DNA of 64,000 nucleotides from Photobacterium sanguinicancri (GTDB taxonomy: Bacteria > Pseudomonadota > Gammaproteobacteria > Enterobacterales > Vibrionaceae). Under the pieces are notes generated by a model. That model ran no database searches and had not been told where the DNA came from. It saw nothing but the letters and a program-made list of their open reading frames with translations. The stretch is taken from the NCBI RefSeq assembly GCF_024346675.1, contig NZ_AP024851.1, forward strand, positions 1,054,001 to 1,118,000, given 5' to 3'. Every line of letters begins with the position of its first letter. Position 1 is the stretch's first letter. Both the position numbers and the translations under genes were made by a program. Below are positions 47,170 to 56,190 of the stretch, piece after piece.

Positions 47170-47784
47170 ATGAAAAAGGTTCTTTCTGTAGCAGCAATCG
47201 CTCTAGCACTTTCAGCAACAGCAGTTCAAGCAAACGAAGGCGTTTACGTTGGCGCTAACTTCCAAATGGCTGATTTCAACCTAAAGCCAGAAGTTAAAGA
47301 GGCTGACGCTCTATTCGGCGGTAAATACAACGCATCAACTGTAAACCTAATTGCTGGTTATGACTTCAATGAATACGTTGCAGTTGAAGGCCGCATTGGT
47401 ATTCCTGCTTCTTCTGAGTCTAGCTCAAGAATGATTGCTTCATTAGAAGGCAAACCAACTACGTCTTACGCTGTATTTGGTAAAGGTAAACTACCGCTTA
47501 ACGACATGTTTAGCCTATACGCACTTGTTGGTTTCGGTTCTTCACCATACAAACTAGAAGCAAAACTAGCTGACCAATCAATTGGTGACATCAAATTTGA
47601 TAAAGTAAGCCTTCAGTACGCAGCAGGTGTTGAAGTGAACTTCACACAAAACATTGCAATGACAGCAGAATACGGCATGTTTGGTTCTGGTAAACAAGAT
47701 ATCGTTCTAGTGAAAGGCGATCTTGAAAGTAAAGCTAAGTACGACACAACTGGCTTCAACGTTGGCATCAAGTACAAGTTCTAA
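47170..47784 (+). CDS. Outer-membrane beta-barrel protein
   Basis: 204 residues. Signal peptide 1-21 (AVQA-NE). The mature chain alternates as in small 8-strand barrels: EGVYVGANFQMADFNL, STVNLIAGYDFNEYVAVEGRIG, LYALVGFGSSPYKLEA, ending GFNVGIKYKF with a terminal Phe for BAM recognition. OmpA/OmpW-like porin-family fold. Strong promoter and codon bias toward common codons suggest high expression. Not an obvious part of the exosortase system. Confidence 0.88.
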   Translation: MKKVLSVAAIALALSATAVQANEGVYVGANFQMADFNLKPEVKEADALFGGKYNASTVNLIAGYDFNEYVAVEGRIGIPASSESSSRMIASLEGKPTTSYAVFGKGKLPLNDMFSLYALVGFGSSPYKLEAKLADQSIGDIKFDKVSLQYAAGVEVNFTQNIAMTAEYGMFGSGKQDIVLVKGDLESKAKYDTTGFNVGIKYKF

Positions 47785-47824
47785 TTTCAGTTAACACGCT
47801 TTACTTGTAGTTATCCATATACTC

Positions 47825-47862
47825 AAAAGCGGCTTCGTATTAACGAAGCCGCTTTTATTTTT
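47825..47862. terminator. Bidirectional terminator between the barrel and ComEA-like genes
   Basis: 13-bp stem AAAAGCGGCTTCG/CGAAGCCGCTTTT, loop TATTAA, followed by ATTTTT on the plus strand. Confidence 0.92.
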
Positions 47863-47882
47863 CTGCCATATAAATCATCAGA

Positions 47883-48389
47883 CTAAAACTTCAAATACTT
47901 CTTCATACCTGCAACACTTTTCTGACCAAGTCCTGGCACCTTCTCAAGATCTGCGGCTGATTTGAACTTACCATTTTTCTTACGATAATCGACGATTGCC
48001 TGCGCTTTTTTATCCCCTACACCTGGTAATGACTCCGCTAGCTGCTTAGCCGATGCACTATTAACATTCACGGCTTTAAGCGCTTTTTTGGTTGTTACAG
48101 ACGATGCAGTGGCCGCTTTGACTTTATCTGATTTCGATTTATCTGCTTTGCTCAGGTCAGATTTCGCACTCTCTGATTTTTTATCTATCTTCGCTTTATT
48201 AGCTGAAGCTTTATCGGTATTTTTTGCCGATTTTTTAACTTTTTTAATGCAGTCTGTTTTCTTTGTTTTATCCGATTTATATTTACTTTCACATTTTTCA
48301 ATTTGCGCTTTCAGTTCTTTATCTGCAGTGGCTGCATAAACAGATAATGGTAATACTGCCAATGCAAAAATTAAAAATAACTGCTTCAT
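47883..48389 (-). CDS. ComEA-like helix-hairpin-helix exported protein
   Basis: 168 residues. Signal peptide 1-19 (VYA-AT). A Lys/Ser/Asp-rich low-complexity linker (about 35-100) carries two Cys (EKCESK, TDCIKK). The C-terminal domain (about 103-168) is a double helix-hairpin-helix: AVNVNSASAKQLAESLPGVG, KAQAIVDYRKKNG, SAADLEKVPGLGQKS. ComEA proteins bind DNA in the periplasm during uptake. Most vibrio ComEA proteins lack such a long charged linker. Confidence 0.85.
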   Translation of the reverse strand: MKQLFLIFALAVLPLSVYAATADKELKAQIEKCESKYKSDKTKKTDCIKKVKKSAKNTDKASANKAKIDKKSESAKSDLSKADKSKSDKVKAATASSVTTKKALKAVNVNSASAKQLAESLPGVGDKKAQAIVDYRKKNGKFKSAADLEKVPGLGQKSVAGMKKYLKF

Positions 48390-48529
48390 CTCCAGTCTCC
48401 TTTGTAAATAAGCAAATAACGCTTCTAATACATGCCCCTATATCTAGTTAAGCCCAATATATGAAAAGGGGGAGACCATTTTCTTTTTGTCTCATGTTTG
48501 AATCACAGCCTAAGCAAAAGTTACAGGTA

Positions 48530-48566
48530 AAGAAAAGGCCTGAATAACACTGTTATTCAGGCCTTT
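48530..48566 (-). terminator. Terminator of the alpha/beta hydrolase gene
   Basis: 14-bp stem AAAGGCCTGAATAA/TTATTCAGGCCTTT, 5-base loop, with TTTTC following on the minus strand. Confidence 0.85.
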
Positions 48567-48595
48567 AAATACATCAAATGGCAGACTGGGTGCTA

Positions 48596-49411
48596 CTAAT
48601 CATAAACTGTTGCTAAAAACTGCTCTAGCTTCTCTGTTACAAGCTCGGGTTGTTCTAAATTACTAATATGTCCGGCTTTCGGGATCACAAAGTAACTACT
48701 GCCCTTAACTGTGTCATGCATGAGCTGTGATTCTAATGGCGTACGCGGTTTATCTTCTGCACCGACCATGATCATAGTCGGTACTGTAAATGTCTCAAGA
48801 TCATCGAAGGCATCACGGCGACCAAAGACTTTTCGCCCGATCGTCGCAACATCGACAGCGCGCTGCCCTGTTAGACTTGAAAGGTGTTCACGGAAATGAG
48901 CAACTAGCTCTGGAGAGTCCGTTTCTGCGTTATTTGCAAAAAACATAGGAACAACAACATCAAGAATTGGTTCAGGCACAGCCTGAGCAGCCGTGATGGC
49001 ATCAAGCATACCAAAGTACTTCGCATGCGTAACTTCAGGTTCAAAGCCAACAAAAGTATCCATTAATACCAAGGATGTCACACGCTGTGGTGCTAATGCA
49101 GTTAAGTCCGTCCCCCACATACCACCAACAGACAGCCCAATTATCGAAAATGTATCGATTTCAAGGTGATCCATTAAGGCTAGAAGATCTTGCGCATAGT
49201 CTTGCAGCGTGACCGTTTGTACTGGCGCCGCATCAGACCCACCGTGCGCCCATAAGTCTGGCACAATGCAACGGTACTTTTGGCTTAAAGCTTCAATTTG
49301 TGGCGCCCACATAGCGTGATCCCACAAATAGCTATGCCCCATCAAAAGGACGGGCCCTTCTCCCTGATCAACATACTGCATTGTGCTGCCGTTGATAGTA
49401 AATGTTTTCAT
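48596..49411 (-). CDS. Alpha/beta hydrolase
   Basis: 271 residues. Nucleophile Ser94 in IGLSVGGMWG, acid in VGAEDKPRTP and His248 in KAGHISNLEQP form a complete triad. LLMGHSYLWDHAMWAPQIEAL is the oxyanion region. No signal peptide, so cytosolic. The family spans esterases, lactonases and haloperoxidase-like enzymes; the substrate is unknown. It lies 40 bases downstream of the MazG-like gene on the same strand. Confidence 0.87.
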   Translation of the reverse strand: MKTFTINGSTMQYVDQGEGPVLLMGHSYLWDHAMWAPQIEALSQKYRCIVPDLWAHGGSDAAPVQTVTLQDYAQDLLALMDHLEIDTFSIIGLSVGGMWGTDLTALAPQRVTSLVLMDTFVGFEPEVTHAKYFGMLDAITAAQAVPEPILDVVVPMFFANNAETDSPELVAHFREHLSSLTGQRAVDVATIGRKVFGRRDAFDDLETFTVPTMIMVGAEDKPRTPLESQLMHDTVKGSSYFVIPKAGHISNLEQPELVTEKLEQFLATVYD

Positions 49412-49451
49412 TCCATGCTCTCTATTCTTAGGGGAAGATAAACCGATAACG

Positions 49452-50024
49452 CTAAACTAATTTCGCTAAATCAGCAGGACGATAATAAACTGATTTTAAT
49501 ACTTTACCTTGACGAATAAGCTTACCTTCAAGCTCGACGTCTTTGGCACATTTAGCAATAATAAAGTTACCTTTCTCGCTCGCCGCAATTTCTACGCCAG
49601 ATTTAGCATAAAACTGTTTAGTGTCTTCAAACTCAGCCATATCTCGACAAACTTTGCTCATGTTGCTTGAATGCACTTCATCCCAGCAAATAACAAAATT
49701 GATATTACGACGGCTGGCAATGTTAAGCAGCAAGTCAATAAGATAGCTAATACCAATATTGTCTTCTACTTTCGCATGGCCCAAATGTACTAGTCGTCCC
49801 ATAAGCACATAAACAGTATCAACAATGGCGTCAGCTTGCTCATCCAATGATGTCGCTTCTGCAAGCTCGGTCATTTCTTCAATTGCTAGCGATGTATGCA
49901 ATTGGTCAGCTTTATCATCCAATGTCGCTGGCGAATCAATATCCAGATCAAACGTTGCACGAAATTCAGTGATATCACGGTATAAGTGGTCAAAAAGAGT
50001 TTGATCTAGCAGTGAAAGGTTCAT
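49452..50024 (-). CDS. MazG-like nucleotide pyrophosphohydrolase
   Basis: 190 residues. The metal-binding signature is EEMTELAEATSLDEQADAI followed by VDTVYVLMG (E-x-x-E ... D-x-x-D type) at about residues 48-75, typical of all-alpha NTP pyrophosphohydrolases. DEVHSSNMSK near residue 115 also fits HisE/MazG relatives. The last ~55 residues are an unrecognised extension. AGGA lies 7 bases before the ATG. It is upstream of the hydrolase gene in a probable pair. Confidence 0.8.
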   Translation of the reverse strand: MNLSLLDQTLFDHLYRDITEFRATFDLDIDSPATLDDKADQLHTSLAIEEMTELAEATSLDEQADAIVDTVYVLMGRLVHLGHAKVEDNIGISYLIDLLLNIASRRNINFVICWDEVHSSNMSKVCRDMAEFEDTKQFYAKSGVEIAASEKGNFIIAKCAKDVELEGKLIRQGKVLKSVYYRPADLAKLV

Positions 50025-50125
50025 GTTTTGTTCCTATAAGACGTCTTTCTAAAAAGCTTCATACGTGTGAAGTAATGAATAGTAAAGCAAACGAAGACGA
50101 GATACAAAAACAAAGAAGGAAGATA

Positions 50126-50151
50126 TAAAACCTCATTTTATTCATGAGGTT
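50126..50151 (-). terminator. Terminator of the leftward exosortase arm
   Basis: On the minus strand AACCTCAT, loop GAATAAA, ATGAGGTT is followed by TTATATC. It lies ~37 bases past the stop of the ATPase gene. Confidence 0.75.
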
Positions 50152-50187
50152 AATATCAACAAAGGAGGATGGTTAACAAGCCGAATA

Positions 50188-51366
50188 CTATGAATGTGTT
50201 TTCATTAATGCCTTAAACCAATGTTTTTGCTTCAATGGCGAGTTGACCTCTTCATCAATTTCAGCAAGCACACGTTCGCTTGTATTCACATTACCGTCCT
50301 GAGTGTGGCTACCATCGCCAGCATCTTCTGATAACAGTTTTCTTTTTTGGCGGATCATTTTATCTAATTGACGGATCGTGCTAATTTTCCGTTGAATAAC
50401 GTTATCGAGTACAGTGGAAACTTCATCTAACGTTTTAAATACTGCTGCCTGCTTACTATCCTGGCCACTATTCTCAACCGTATTTTGATCATGGTGACTC
50501 TCTGCGGAATTACAATCAGATGCTGTAGCTAATACTGTCGAGGTGGATAACGAGCCTGATAACTCTCCCCCCATCTCTTCTATCACTTGCGCGATATCAT
50601 CGAGCGTAATCACGGTTAGATCTGCCATGAAAGCATAAAGAAACAGGCGGTCAGCAAAGATGTTTATCTTCCGTGGTATTCCTGCTGTATACGTAGCAAT
50701 TTTTTCAAAGATGTCATCATTAAGCTGAGGGTGACCATCCCACCCCACTTGTACCAATCGATGTTTAATATAATCACGAGTTTGTTCTTCGTTAAACGGT
50801 TGCAAATGACACGAGGCAATAATGCGTTGCCTGAATTGTTCCATTTCTGGCAGTTCGATAATCCCTTTAAGTTCTTCTTGCCCCAGCAGAAAACTTTGAA
50901 TCAAAGGCTGATCATCAAGCTGAAAGTTCGACAACATTCGTAACTCTTCTACTGTTTCAGCTGGCAAATTTTGAGCTTCATCGACAATCAATAAGGCTCT
51001 TTTCCCCTGACTATGAAGCTGTAACAGATACATTTCTAACTTTTTCAATATATCCGCTTTGTTCAAACCTTCGACGTCTAAGTTAAACTTGGCGGCAACT
51101 AAACGTACCAATTCATCAGGGGTTAAACGCGTCGTCGCAATTTGGACTGCCACGATAGAGTCATCAATCAGCGATAATAAATTCCGAGCAAGCGTTGTTT
51201 TTCCGGTTCCAATAGGACCTGTAATAACAATAAAACCTTCCCCCTGAGATAAACCGTACTGTAAATACGACACGGCTTTATCATGGTGAGGGCTCGCAAA
51301 GAAGAAACGAGGATCCGGGCTCAACTTAAAGGGCTTATCAGTTAAGCCAAAATGCGATTCATACAT
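50188..51366 (-). CDS. XrtA/PEP-CTERM system-associated ATPase
   Basis: 392 residues. ExeA/GspA-type AAA ATPase: MYESHFGLTDKPFKLSPDPRFFF start, Walker A TGPIGTGKTT, Walker B LLIVDEAQNL, then LSNFQLDD and RQRI (sensor/arginine). The C-terminal ~130 residues are low-complexity and coiled. This is the ATPase always found with exosortase A loci. It follows the outer-membrane protein gene by 2 bases and ends the five-gene leftward operon. Confidence 0.93.
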   Translation of the reverse strand: MYESHFGLTDKPFKLSPDPRFFFASPHHDKAVSYLQYGLSQGEGFIVITGPIGTGKTTLARNLLSLIDDSIVAVQIATTRLTPDELVRLVAAKFNLDVEGLNKADILKKLEMYLLQLHSQGKRALLIVDEAQNLPAETVEELRMLSNFQLDDQPLIQSFLLGQEELKGIIELPEMEQFRQRIIASCHLQPFNEEQTRDYIKHRLVQVGWDGHPQLNDDIFEKIATYTAGIPRKINIFADRLFLYAFMADLTVITLDDIAQVIEEMGGELSGSLSTSTVLATASDCNSAESHHDQNTVENSGQDSKQAAVFKTLDEVSTVLDNVIQRKISTIRQLDKMIRQKRKLLSEDAGDGSHTQDGNVNTSERVLAEIDEEVNSPLKQKHWFKALMKTHS

Positions 51367-51368
51367 AA

Positions 51369-52835
51369 TTAAAAGCTCATTTTTAAGTCATAATAGAATC
51401 GGTTTTCATCATATTCATAAATAGAGGATGAAGACTGTCGGGTGCTATATCTATAGCCAAATGAGGAAGTTAGCTTCTTAAGGTGCTGATAAACAGCGCC
51501 GATATCAAAGGTATGGTAATCATCATTCTGATTAGAGCCATCTAAGCGATCAAAATCGTAGGTGGCGTATTCATAAGCACCGTTAATTTTAAATCGGCGG
51601 GTTAAATTATGATTTCCACTGATTCTTGTACCATATGAACGCTCGTCCTGATTTTCAGAAAAAACAGTTAACGCTTCTTCTTGGCGACCAAAAAGAGAGA
51701 AGCTGTATTGTGAACGTCGTAAATCTAGCGTAGATGTCCAGTCTAATAACCGAACCAGAGTAATATCTTCAGGCCTATCCCCGACAGTAAAATTTGTCCG
51801 ATCAAAACTCACTGGCTCTTCTGTATAACTAACAGTATTGGTGACACGGCGATTACGGTGGCTGAATAAAAACTCGTAAGCATCACCAAAAAATCGCTTA
51901 CCGTATTCTAGGTACAATCGTGTTCTCGGTGTAGGGTTAAAGTTAAGTGAGCCCGCCCAAAAATCGGGATTAACATCATCTTCAGAGAAGTTATAACTTA
52001 GCTCGGCATAAGAACGTTTATGCCAAAAATAACGCACGCCCGGCCCCCAACTGACCGTTTTTCGGCTATTCAAATCACTCGAGCCTTCGAGGTTCTCATA
52101 ATTCAAACGCATCAATGGCGAGAAACCATAAATAGTTTGCAAACCAAGGGTCTCGCTCAATGCGGTATAGCGCGTATCGCCTATTTCATCTTCACGGCCT
52201 TTTTTATAATCATACGACGCATCAATTTGCCAAAAAACGTCTTTGATACTTTGGCCGTTCGCAAAACTTACCGACGCACCATAGCCATTGTAGTCACCGA
52301 TTCTATCGCCACTGCGACTTACCCGAGTGAAGACTCGGCTTTCTAGATCTATTTGGCTTAGAGGATTACTTCTGAATCCAAAACCAATTTCACCACGTTG
52401 ATTTTCTACTGTATTTCCTGAGAAAATATCTGCAGCAGCGTCGTCATCGAGCGATTTAGCCACATTCTGAATACTGGCATTGGCATCAACAAAAAAGCCA
52501 CTATGCGCTATGCCCTTTTCAGCCACAAAGTCTAAATCGTTGTACAGATCATCACGGTCGCTACTGTCGCTGTATAAAAGCTGCCTAATTTGATAATCAA
52601 AATTTAAGTAACCTTCTGTAGCAAGAATGTCGGCTTTTAAACCTGCACCTATCGTCGTGATAAAGCTTGCTGTTTTATCAGGTTCACGGTCAACGTTATC
52701 TGTAAAAACCAGACCAACATCAACACTTGGCGTGAAAGTAACATCAGCGCTGTAACCACTCATCGAAACAAATGACGCAACACCAATAACATATATACTA
52801 GGATTTCTTCGCTTTCGAGTCATAGCCATATCCAT
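51369..52835 (-). CDS. PEP-CTERM system-associated outer-membrane protein
   Basis: 488 residues. Short signal peptide (about 10-29, YSA-DV). The rest is strongly beta with alternating aromatics and ends in YYDLKMSF, a barrel signature. It matches the exosortase-linked outer-membrane family (TIGR03016 type), the likely polysaccharide exit or anchor. In-frame ATGs at 52835, 52829 and 52823 all lie inside the end of the kinase gene, giving a 38-base overlap that implies coupling. Confidence 0.9.
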   Translation of the reverse strand: MDMAMTRKRRNPSIYVIGVASFVSMSGYSADVTFTPSVDVGLVFTDNVDREPDKTASFITTIGAGLKADILATEGYLNFDYQIRQLLYSDSSDRDDLYNDLDFVAEKGIAHSGFFVDANASIQNVAKSLDDDAAADIFSGNTVENQRGEIGFGFRSNPLSQIDLESRVFTRVSRSGDRIGDYNGYGASVSFANGQSIKDVFWQIDASYDYKKGREDEIGDTRYTALSETLGLQTIYGFSPLMRLNYENLEGSSDLNSRKTVSWGPGVRYFWHKRSYAELSYNFSEDDVNPDFWAGSLNFNPTPRTRLYLEYGKRFFGDAYEFLFSHRNRRVTNTVSYTEEPVSFDRTNFTVGDRPEDITLVRLLDWTSTLDLRRSQYSFSLFGRQEEALTVFSENQDERSYGTRISGNHNLTRRFKINGAYEYATYDFDRLDGSNQNDDYHTFDIGAVYQHLKKLTSSFGYRYSTRQSSSSIYEYDENRFYYDLKMSF

Positions 52836-53739
52836 ATCCGTATTGACTATACGCTCCGCGTACGGCTTTATTCATAATAAAACCAATTGCCATGTCCTTG
52901 TTCAACTGCGATACCGCCGCTTTTACATCAGCAATTTTGGTTTTGTCCTGTTCTACAACAATCACGGCCTGCCCCAATAACTTAGATAGGGTGACTGTTT
53001 CAACGACCCCAAGTAATGGTGGGCAATCAAACACAACTACACGATCGCTATATCTTGATGCTAATTCTTTGGCCAAGATTTCCATTTTACTACTTGCGAG
53101 TAGTTCGTTATTTAAATGGTGAAACGCCCCAGCAGGCATCAACTTTAGATTCGGAATTGAGGTGGGATATATAATGTCTGATAACTGAGAAACATTACCG
53201 ACCAGAAAATCAATTAAACCCGGCTTATCTTCAATATCTAAGGTGTGGTTAACACTTGGCTTAATAACATCAGCATCAACCAGTAATACTGTCTTATCTT
53301 TTTCAGATGCTAAGCTAAGCGCTAAGTTAACAGCAGAGAACGTTTTACCCTCATCCGGTAAAGCACTTGAAACCATCACTAGGTTGCCGTTTTTGTGAAA
53401 AGCCGCGCCGCTACCAAATGCATTATCTAACAGCTTTTGTTTGATAGAACGAAACTCATTGTTAATTTTAACGTTAACAGCCTCATCGGTATGCATAACC
53501 ATACCCATGTTTTTTAACCTTTCCGTATCAATAGCAATGGGTTGATGAACTACTGACTCTTTTGCCGTTAGCAACTTCTCCGCAGCATACGAGTCAGCAG
53601 AAGCAGAAACATTGTCCGTCTCTGACGGTATGGCAACTTTAGTCTGAGCCCCTTTTTTTGCATTCATTGCCGCGGTAATGGAATTCGGCTTTGCTGTTGA
53701 CTGGCGATGCTTCCCCATCGCTTTTTCAATGGTACTCAT
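52798..53739 (-). CDS. XrtA-associated tyrosine autokinase
   Basis: 313 residues. BY-kinase: Walker A variant SALPDEGKTFSAVNLAL, A' motif VLLVDADVIKPS, Walker B VVFDCPPLLG. The Tyr cluster YSQYGYGYGYDSK at the C-terminus is the autophosphorylation tail. It lacks its own membrane segment and works with the chain-length protein encoded just upstream, with a 4-base ATGA overlap. It controls polymer length and export by cycles of phosphorylation in known systems. Confidence 0.93.
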   Translation of the reverse strand: MSTIEKAMGKHRQSTAKPNSITAAMNAKKGAQTKVAIPSETDNVSASADSYAAEKLLTAKESVVHQPIAIDTERLKNMGMVMHTDEAVNVKINNEFRSIKQKLLDNAFGSGAAFHKNGNLVMVSSALPDEGKTFSAVNLALSLASEKDKTVLLVDADVIKPSVNHTLDIEDKPGLIDFLVGNVSQLSDIIYPTSIPNLKLMPAGAFHHLNNELLASSKMEILAKELASRYSDRVVVFDCPPLLGVVETVTLSKLLGQAVIVVEQDKTKIADVKAAVSQLNKDMAIGFIMNKAVRGAYSQYGYGYGYDSKAKKS

Positions 53740-55283
53740 AACAACTCCATTAACGACAGAATACGTCCATGAACTGATGGAATCAGGTTCATTAACATAA
53801 AGCCGATGAATATAGTGATTAACCCAACAAGAACGGCACCAAAGATAAAGACTTTACGCTTATTGGTTTTCGTTAACCCTGATTGCTCAGTAGCTGATAC
53901 CGCGCCAAATACAGGTAAATTGGTGACTTGATACAATTGATTAGCTGAAGTAACAACCGGAGAAACTTGGCTACTAAGGAAAGACATCCCTGTTCCAGCT
54001 CCCAGCCCAACAATCAGCACCATGCTCAACAATAATGGTCTTACTGGCCCTGATGGTTCTGTTGGTACACGTGGTGGGTCAATCACCCGAAACTTAATAT
54101 CATCCGATGCGGCCCCTACACTTTGCGAAATAAGCGCAGACTCTCGACGAGACAAAAGTTCTTCATACTTATTCTTCGTAATGTCATAGCTTCGCATTAA
54201 GTTCGTCAACTTAGCTTCTACTTGCGGTAATTTAGCCAGTCTTTCACGTAAAAAAACGACTTTTTCACTAAAACTGGATGCCCGTACTTTTAACGATGCT
54301 TCCTCATTTTCCAGCTGACGAATAATCAACTTCAGGTCATTGAAGAGATTATCACCTCGGCCCCCCGCTACAGACGCTGTTTGTTGTGAGGCTGACTTAA
54401 GGTCTTTCAGGTCCGCGATTTGACGGCGTGTCTCTTTTACATCTGGGTGCTTTTCCGTGAATCGGAACAGCAGTGCATCTAACCTTGTTTCTAGGGCTTC
54501 TAATCGTTCGTCATATTCAGTTCGAATACCCGTATAGTTTTTTGACGCTAAAGAACGTTCGCTGCTGAGCTGAGAACGCGCTGTGACTAACTGCGTTTTC
54601 ACTTCGCGCAATTTGAGCTGAGTTGCTTCTAATTCAGACTCTAACTGCTCTAAACGGTTGTAGTAATTTTGTTCTGAACCCGGCATATAACCAGCATTTT
54701 GCTGTTTAAACAAAGCTAAGCCTGTTTCCGCTTTTAATAAGCGTGTTTCGTAATCCTCTATCTGCTTTGCGATAAACTGGCTCGCCTGATCAGTATCTTG
54801 ACGTTTCTCACCTAATGCATTTTCAACAAACACGTTAAGGGCAGATTGAACAACATCGCGTACATAACGAGGATCATCGCCGGAGTAACTGATGGTAAAT
54901 AAGTTTTCACGCCCTGCAGAACGGATCTTGATATTTGATTTAAGATCTTCCAAGATCTCTTCGTATTCTTCGTTATTTGTCGCTCGAATATCAGCGTCAG
55001 TGTCTCGTGCGATGGTCTCTAAATTTGAGCGACTTAAAAGGGTTTTAACCATTAACGCCACTTCTTGAGAAGGATCCGTTTCGATGGTTAAACCACGTAA
55101 TAAGGGTTGTAAAATAGATCGAGTGTCAGCATACACACGTGCATTGGCGGTGTACTGATTAGGCATCATGGTGACAAATAACCAACCAAGAGGACATATC
55201 ACCCAGGCCGCAATAATTGCATAACGGCGTTTTAACCACACACCGCGAGCATACTGAATCAGAATATCAAGCTGTTCTTGCAT
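53736..55283 (-). CDS. XrtA/PEP-CTERM polysaccharide chain-length determinant
   Basis: 515 residues. Wzz-type membrane helices at about 20-40 and 475-497 flank a long periplasmic coiled coil (~170-380), with the GNVR-like region PRVPTEPSGPVRPL just before the second helix. Start 55283 is set by GGAAGGGAAG close upstream; the frame is open to 55310. It is second in the leftward operon, 17 bases after the export lipoprotein, and overlaps the kinase by 4 bases. Confidence 0.93.
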   Translation of the reverse strand: MQEQLDILIQYARGVWLKRRYAIIAAWVICPLGWLFVTMMPNQYTANARVYADTRSILQPLLRGLTIETDPSQEVALMVKTLLSRSNLETIARDTDADIRATNNEEYEEILEDLKSNIKIRSAGRENLFTISYSGDDPRYVRDVVQSALNVFVENALGEKRQDTDQASQFIAKQIEDYETRLLKAETGLALFKQQNAGYMPGSEQNYYNRLEQLESELEATQLKLREVKTQLVTARSQLSSERSLASKNYTGIRTEYDERLEALETRLDALLFRFTEKHPDVKETRRQIADLKDLKSASQQTASVAGGRGDNLFNDLKLIIRQLENEEASLKVRASSFSEKVVFLRERLAKLPQVEAKLTNLMRSYDITKNKYEELLSRRESALISQSVGAASDDIKFRVIDPPRVPTEPSGPVRPLLLSMVLIVGLGAGTGMSFLSSQVSPVVTSANQLYQVTNLPVFGAVSATEQSGLTKTNKRKVFIFGAVLVGLITIFIGFMLMNLIPSVHGRILSLMELL

Positions 55284-55300
55284 CTGCTTCCCTTCCCTGA

Positions 55301-55960
55301 TTAGAACCAAGCTTCCGGAATAATAATGATATCGCCAGGAAGAATGTCTACATTGGCACGGATTTGACCATCACGAAGTAAATCACCCATGTTCAAACCG
55401 TACTGGCGCTGCTGTCCGTCAACAACACGGATCAAACGCGCATCATTTCCGTCGGCATATTCCGTTAAGCCGCCCACTTCCACCATGACATCTAGCAATG
55501 TCATATTTTCACGATAATTAATCGCTTTCGGCTTTGAAGCCTCACCGATGACACGCACTTGTTCGCTATAAGGGCCAACAAAACCTTGCACGATAACGGT
55601 AACAATAGGATCTCGCACATATTCAGCTAAGCGCATTTCTAGGCTACGAGCTAAGTCAGTTGGGGTTCGACCTGACGCAGGAACATCATCAACTAAGGAT
55701 GTAGATAACATGCCATCAGGGCGTACAGAAAACGTACCCGAGATTTCAGGGTTACCCCATACAAAAATATTCAAAGAGTCACCAGGACCAATCAAATATT
55801 TGTACTGGTTAATATTTTGAGTAAGCGACGCTTGAGGTGTTGTTGAGGGTAACGTGGGTAAGTCGTTAGATGAGCAACCTCCAAGGAACAATACTGTTGC
55901 GCATGCAATCGTACTGGGAACAGTAAGCGAACAACCTTTTTTCTTCATAACAGCATCCAT
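55301..55960 (-). CDS. XrtA/PEP-CTERM polysaccharide export lipoprotein
   Basis: 219 residues. Lipobox FLGGC (Cys29 from the first Met). Poly_export domain: YLIGPGDSLNIFVWGNPEISGTFSVRPDGML (about 55-85), YVRDPIVTVIV, then a SLBB domain (QVRVIGEASKPKAINYRENMTLLDVMVEVGG). It is shorter than full Wza and typical of the exosortase-linked form. ATG 55960 or 55948 could start it. First gene of the leftward arm, divergent from the sugar transferase. Confidence 0.93.
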   Translation of the reverse strand: MDAVMKKKGCSLTVPSTIACATVLFLGGCSSNDLPTLPSTTPQASLTQNINQYKYLIGPGDSLNIFVWGNPEISGTFSVRPDGMLSTSLVDDVPASGRTPTDLARSLEMRLAEYVRDPIVTVIVQGFVGPYSEQVRVIGEASKPKAINYRENMTLLDVMVEVGGLTEYADGNDARLIRVVDGQQRQYGLNMGDLLRDGQIRANVDILPGDIIIIPEAWF

Positions 55961-56190
55961 CCTGCTCTGTTTCGTCCAAAAACCCTAATAAACAAATAAC
56001 TAGGGTGCACTTATTACTATGGTTTAGAAGATGTCATTTTTCCATTGAACTTATTTAACTATATATGATTTTTTTATTTTGCAGATTTTTTATAGTCGTC
56101 AATAATCAATTAGGTAGGTGATGATAAGAAAATATTACGCGCTGCTTATTAGTTGAATTTTAAAGTTACGTTTTATAGGTAAGGATATCT

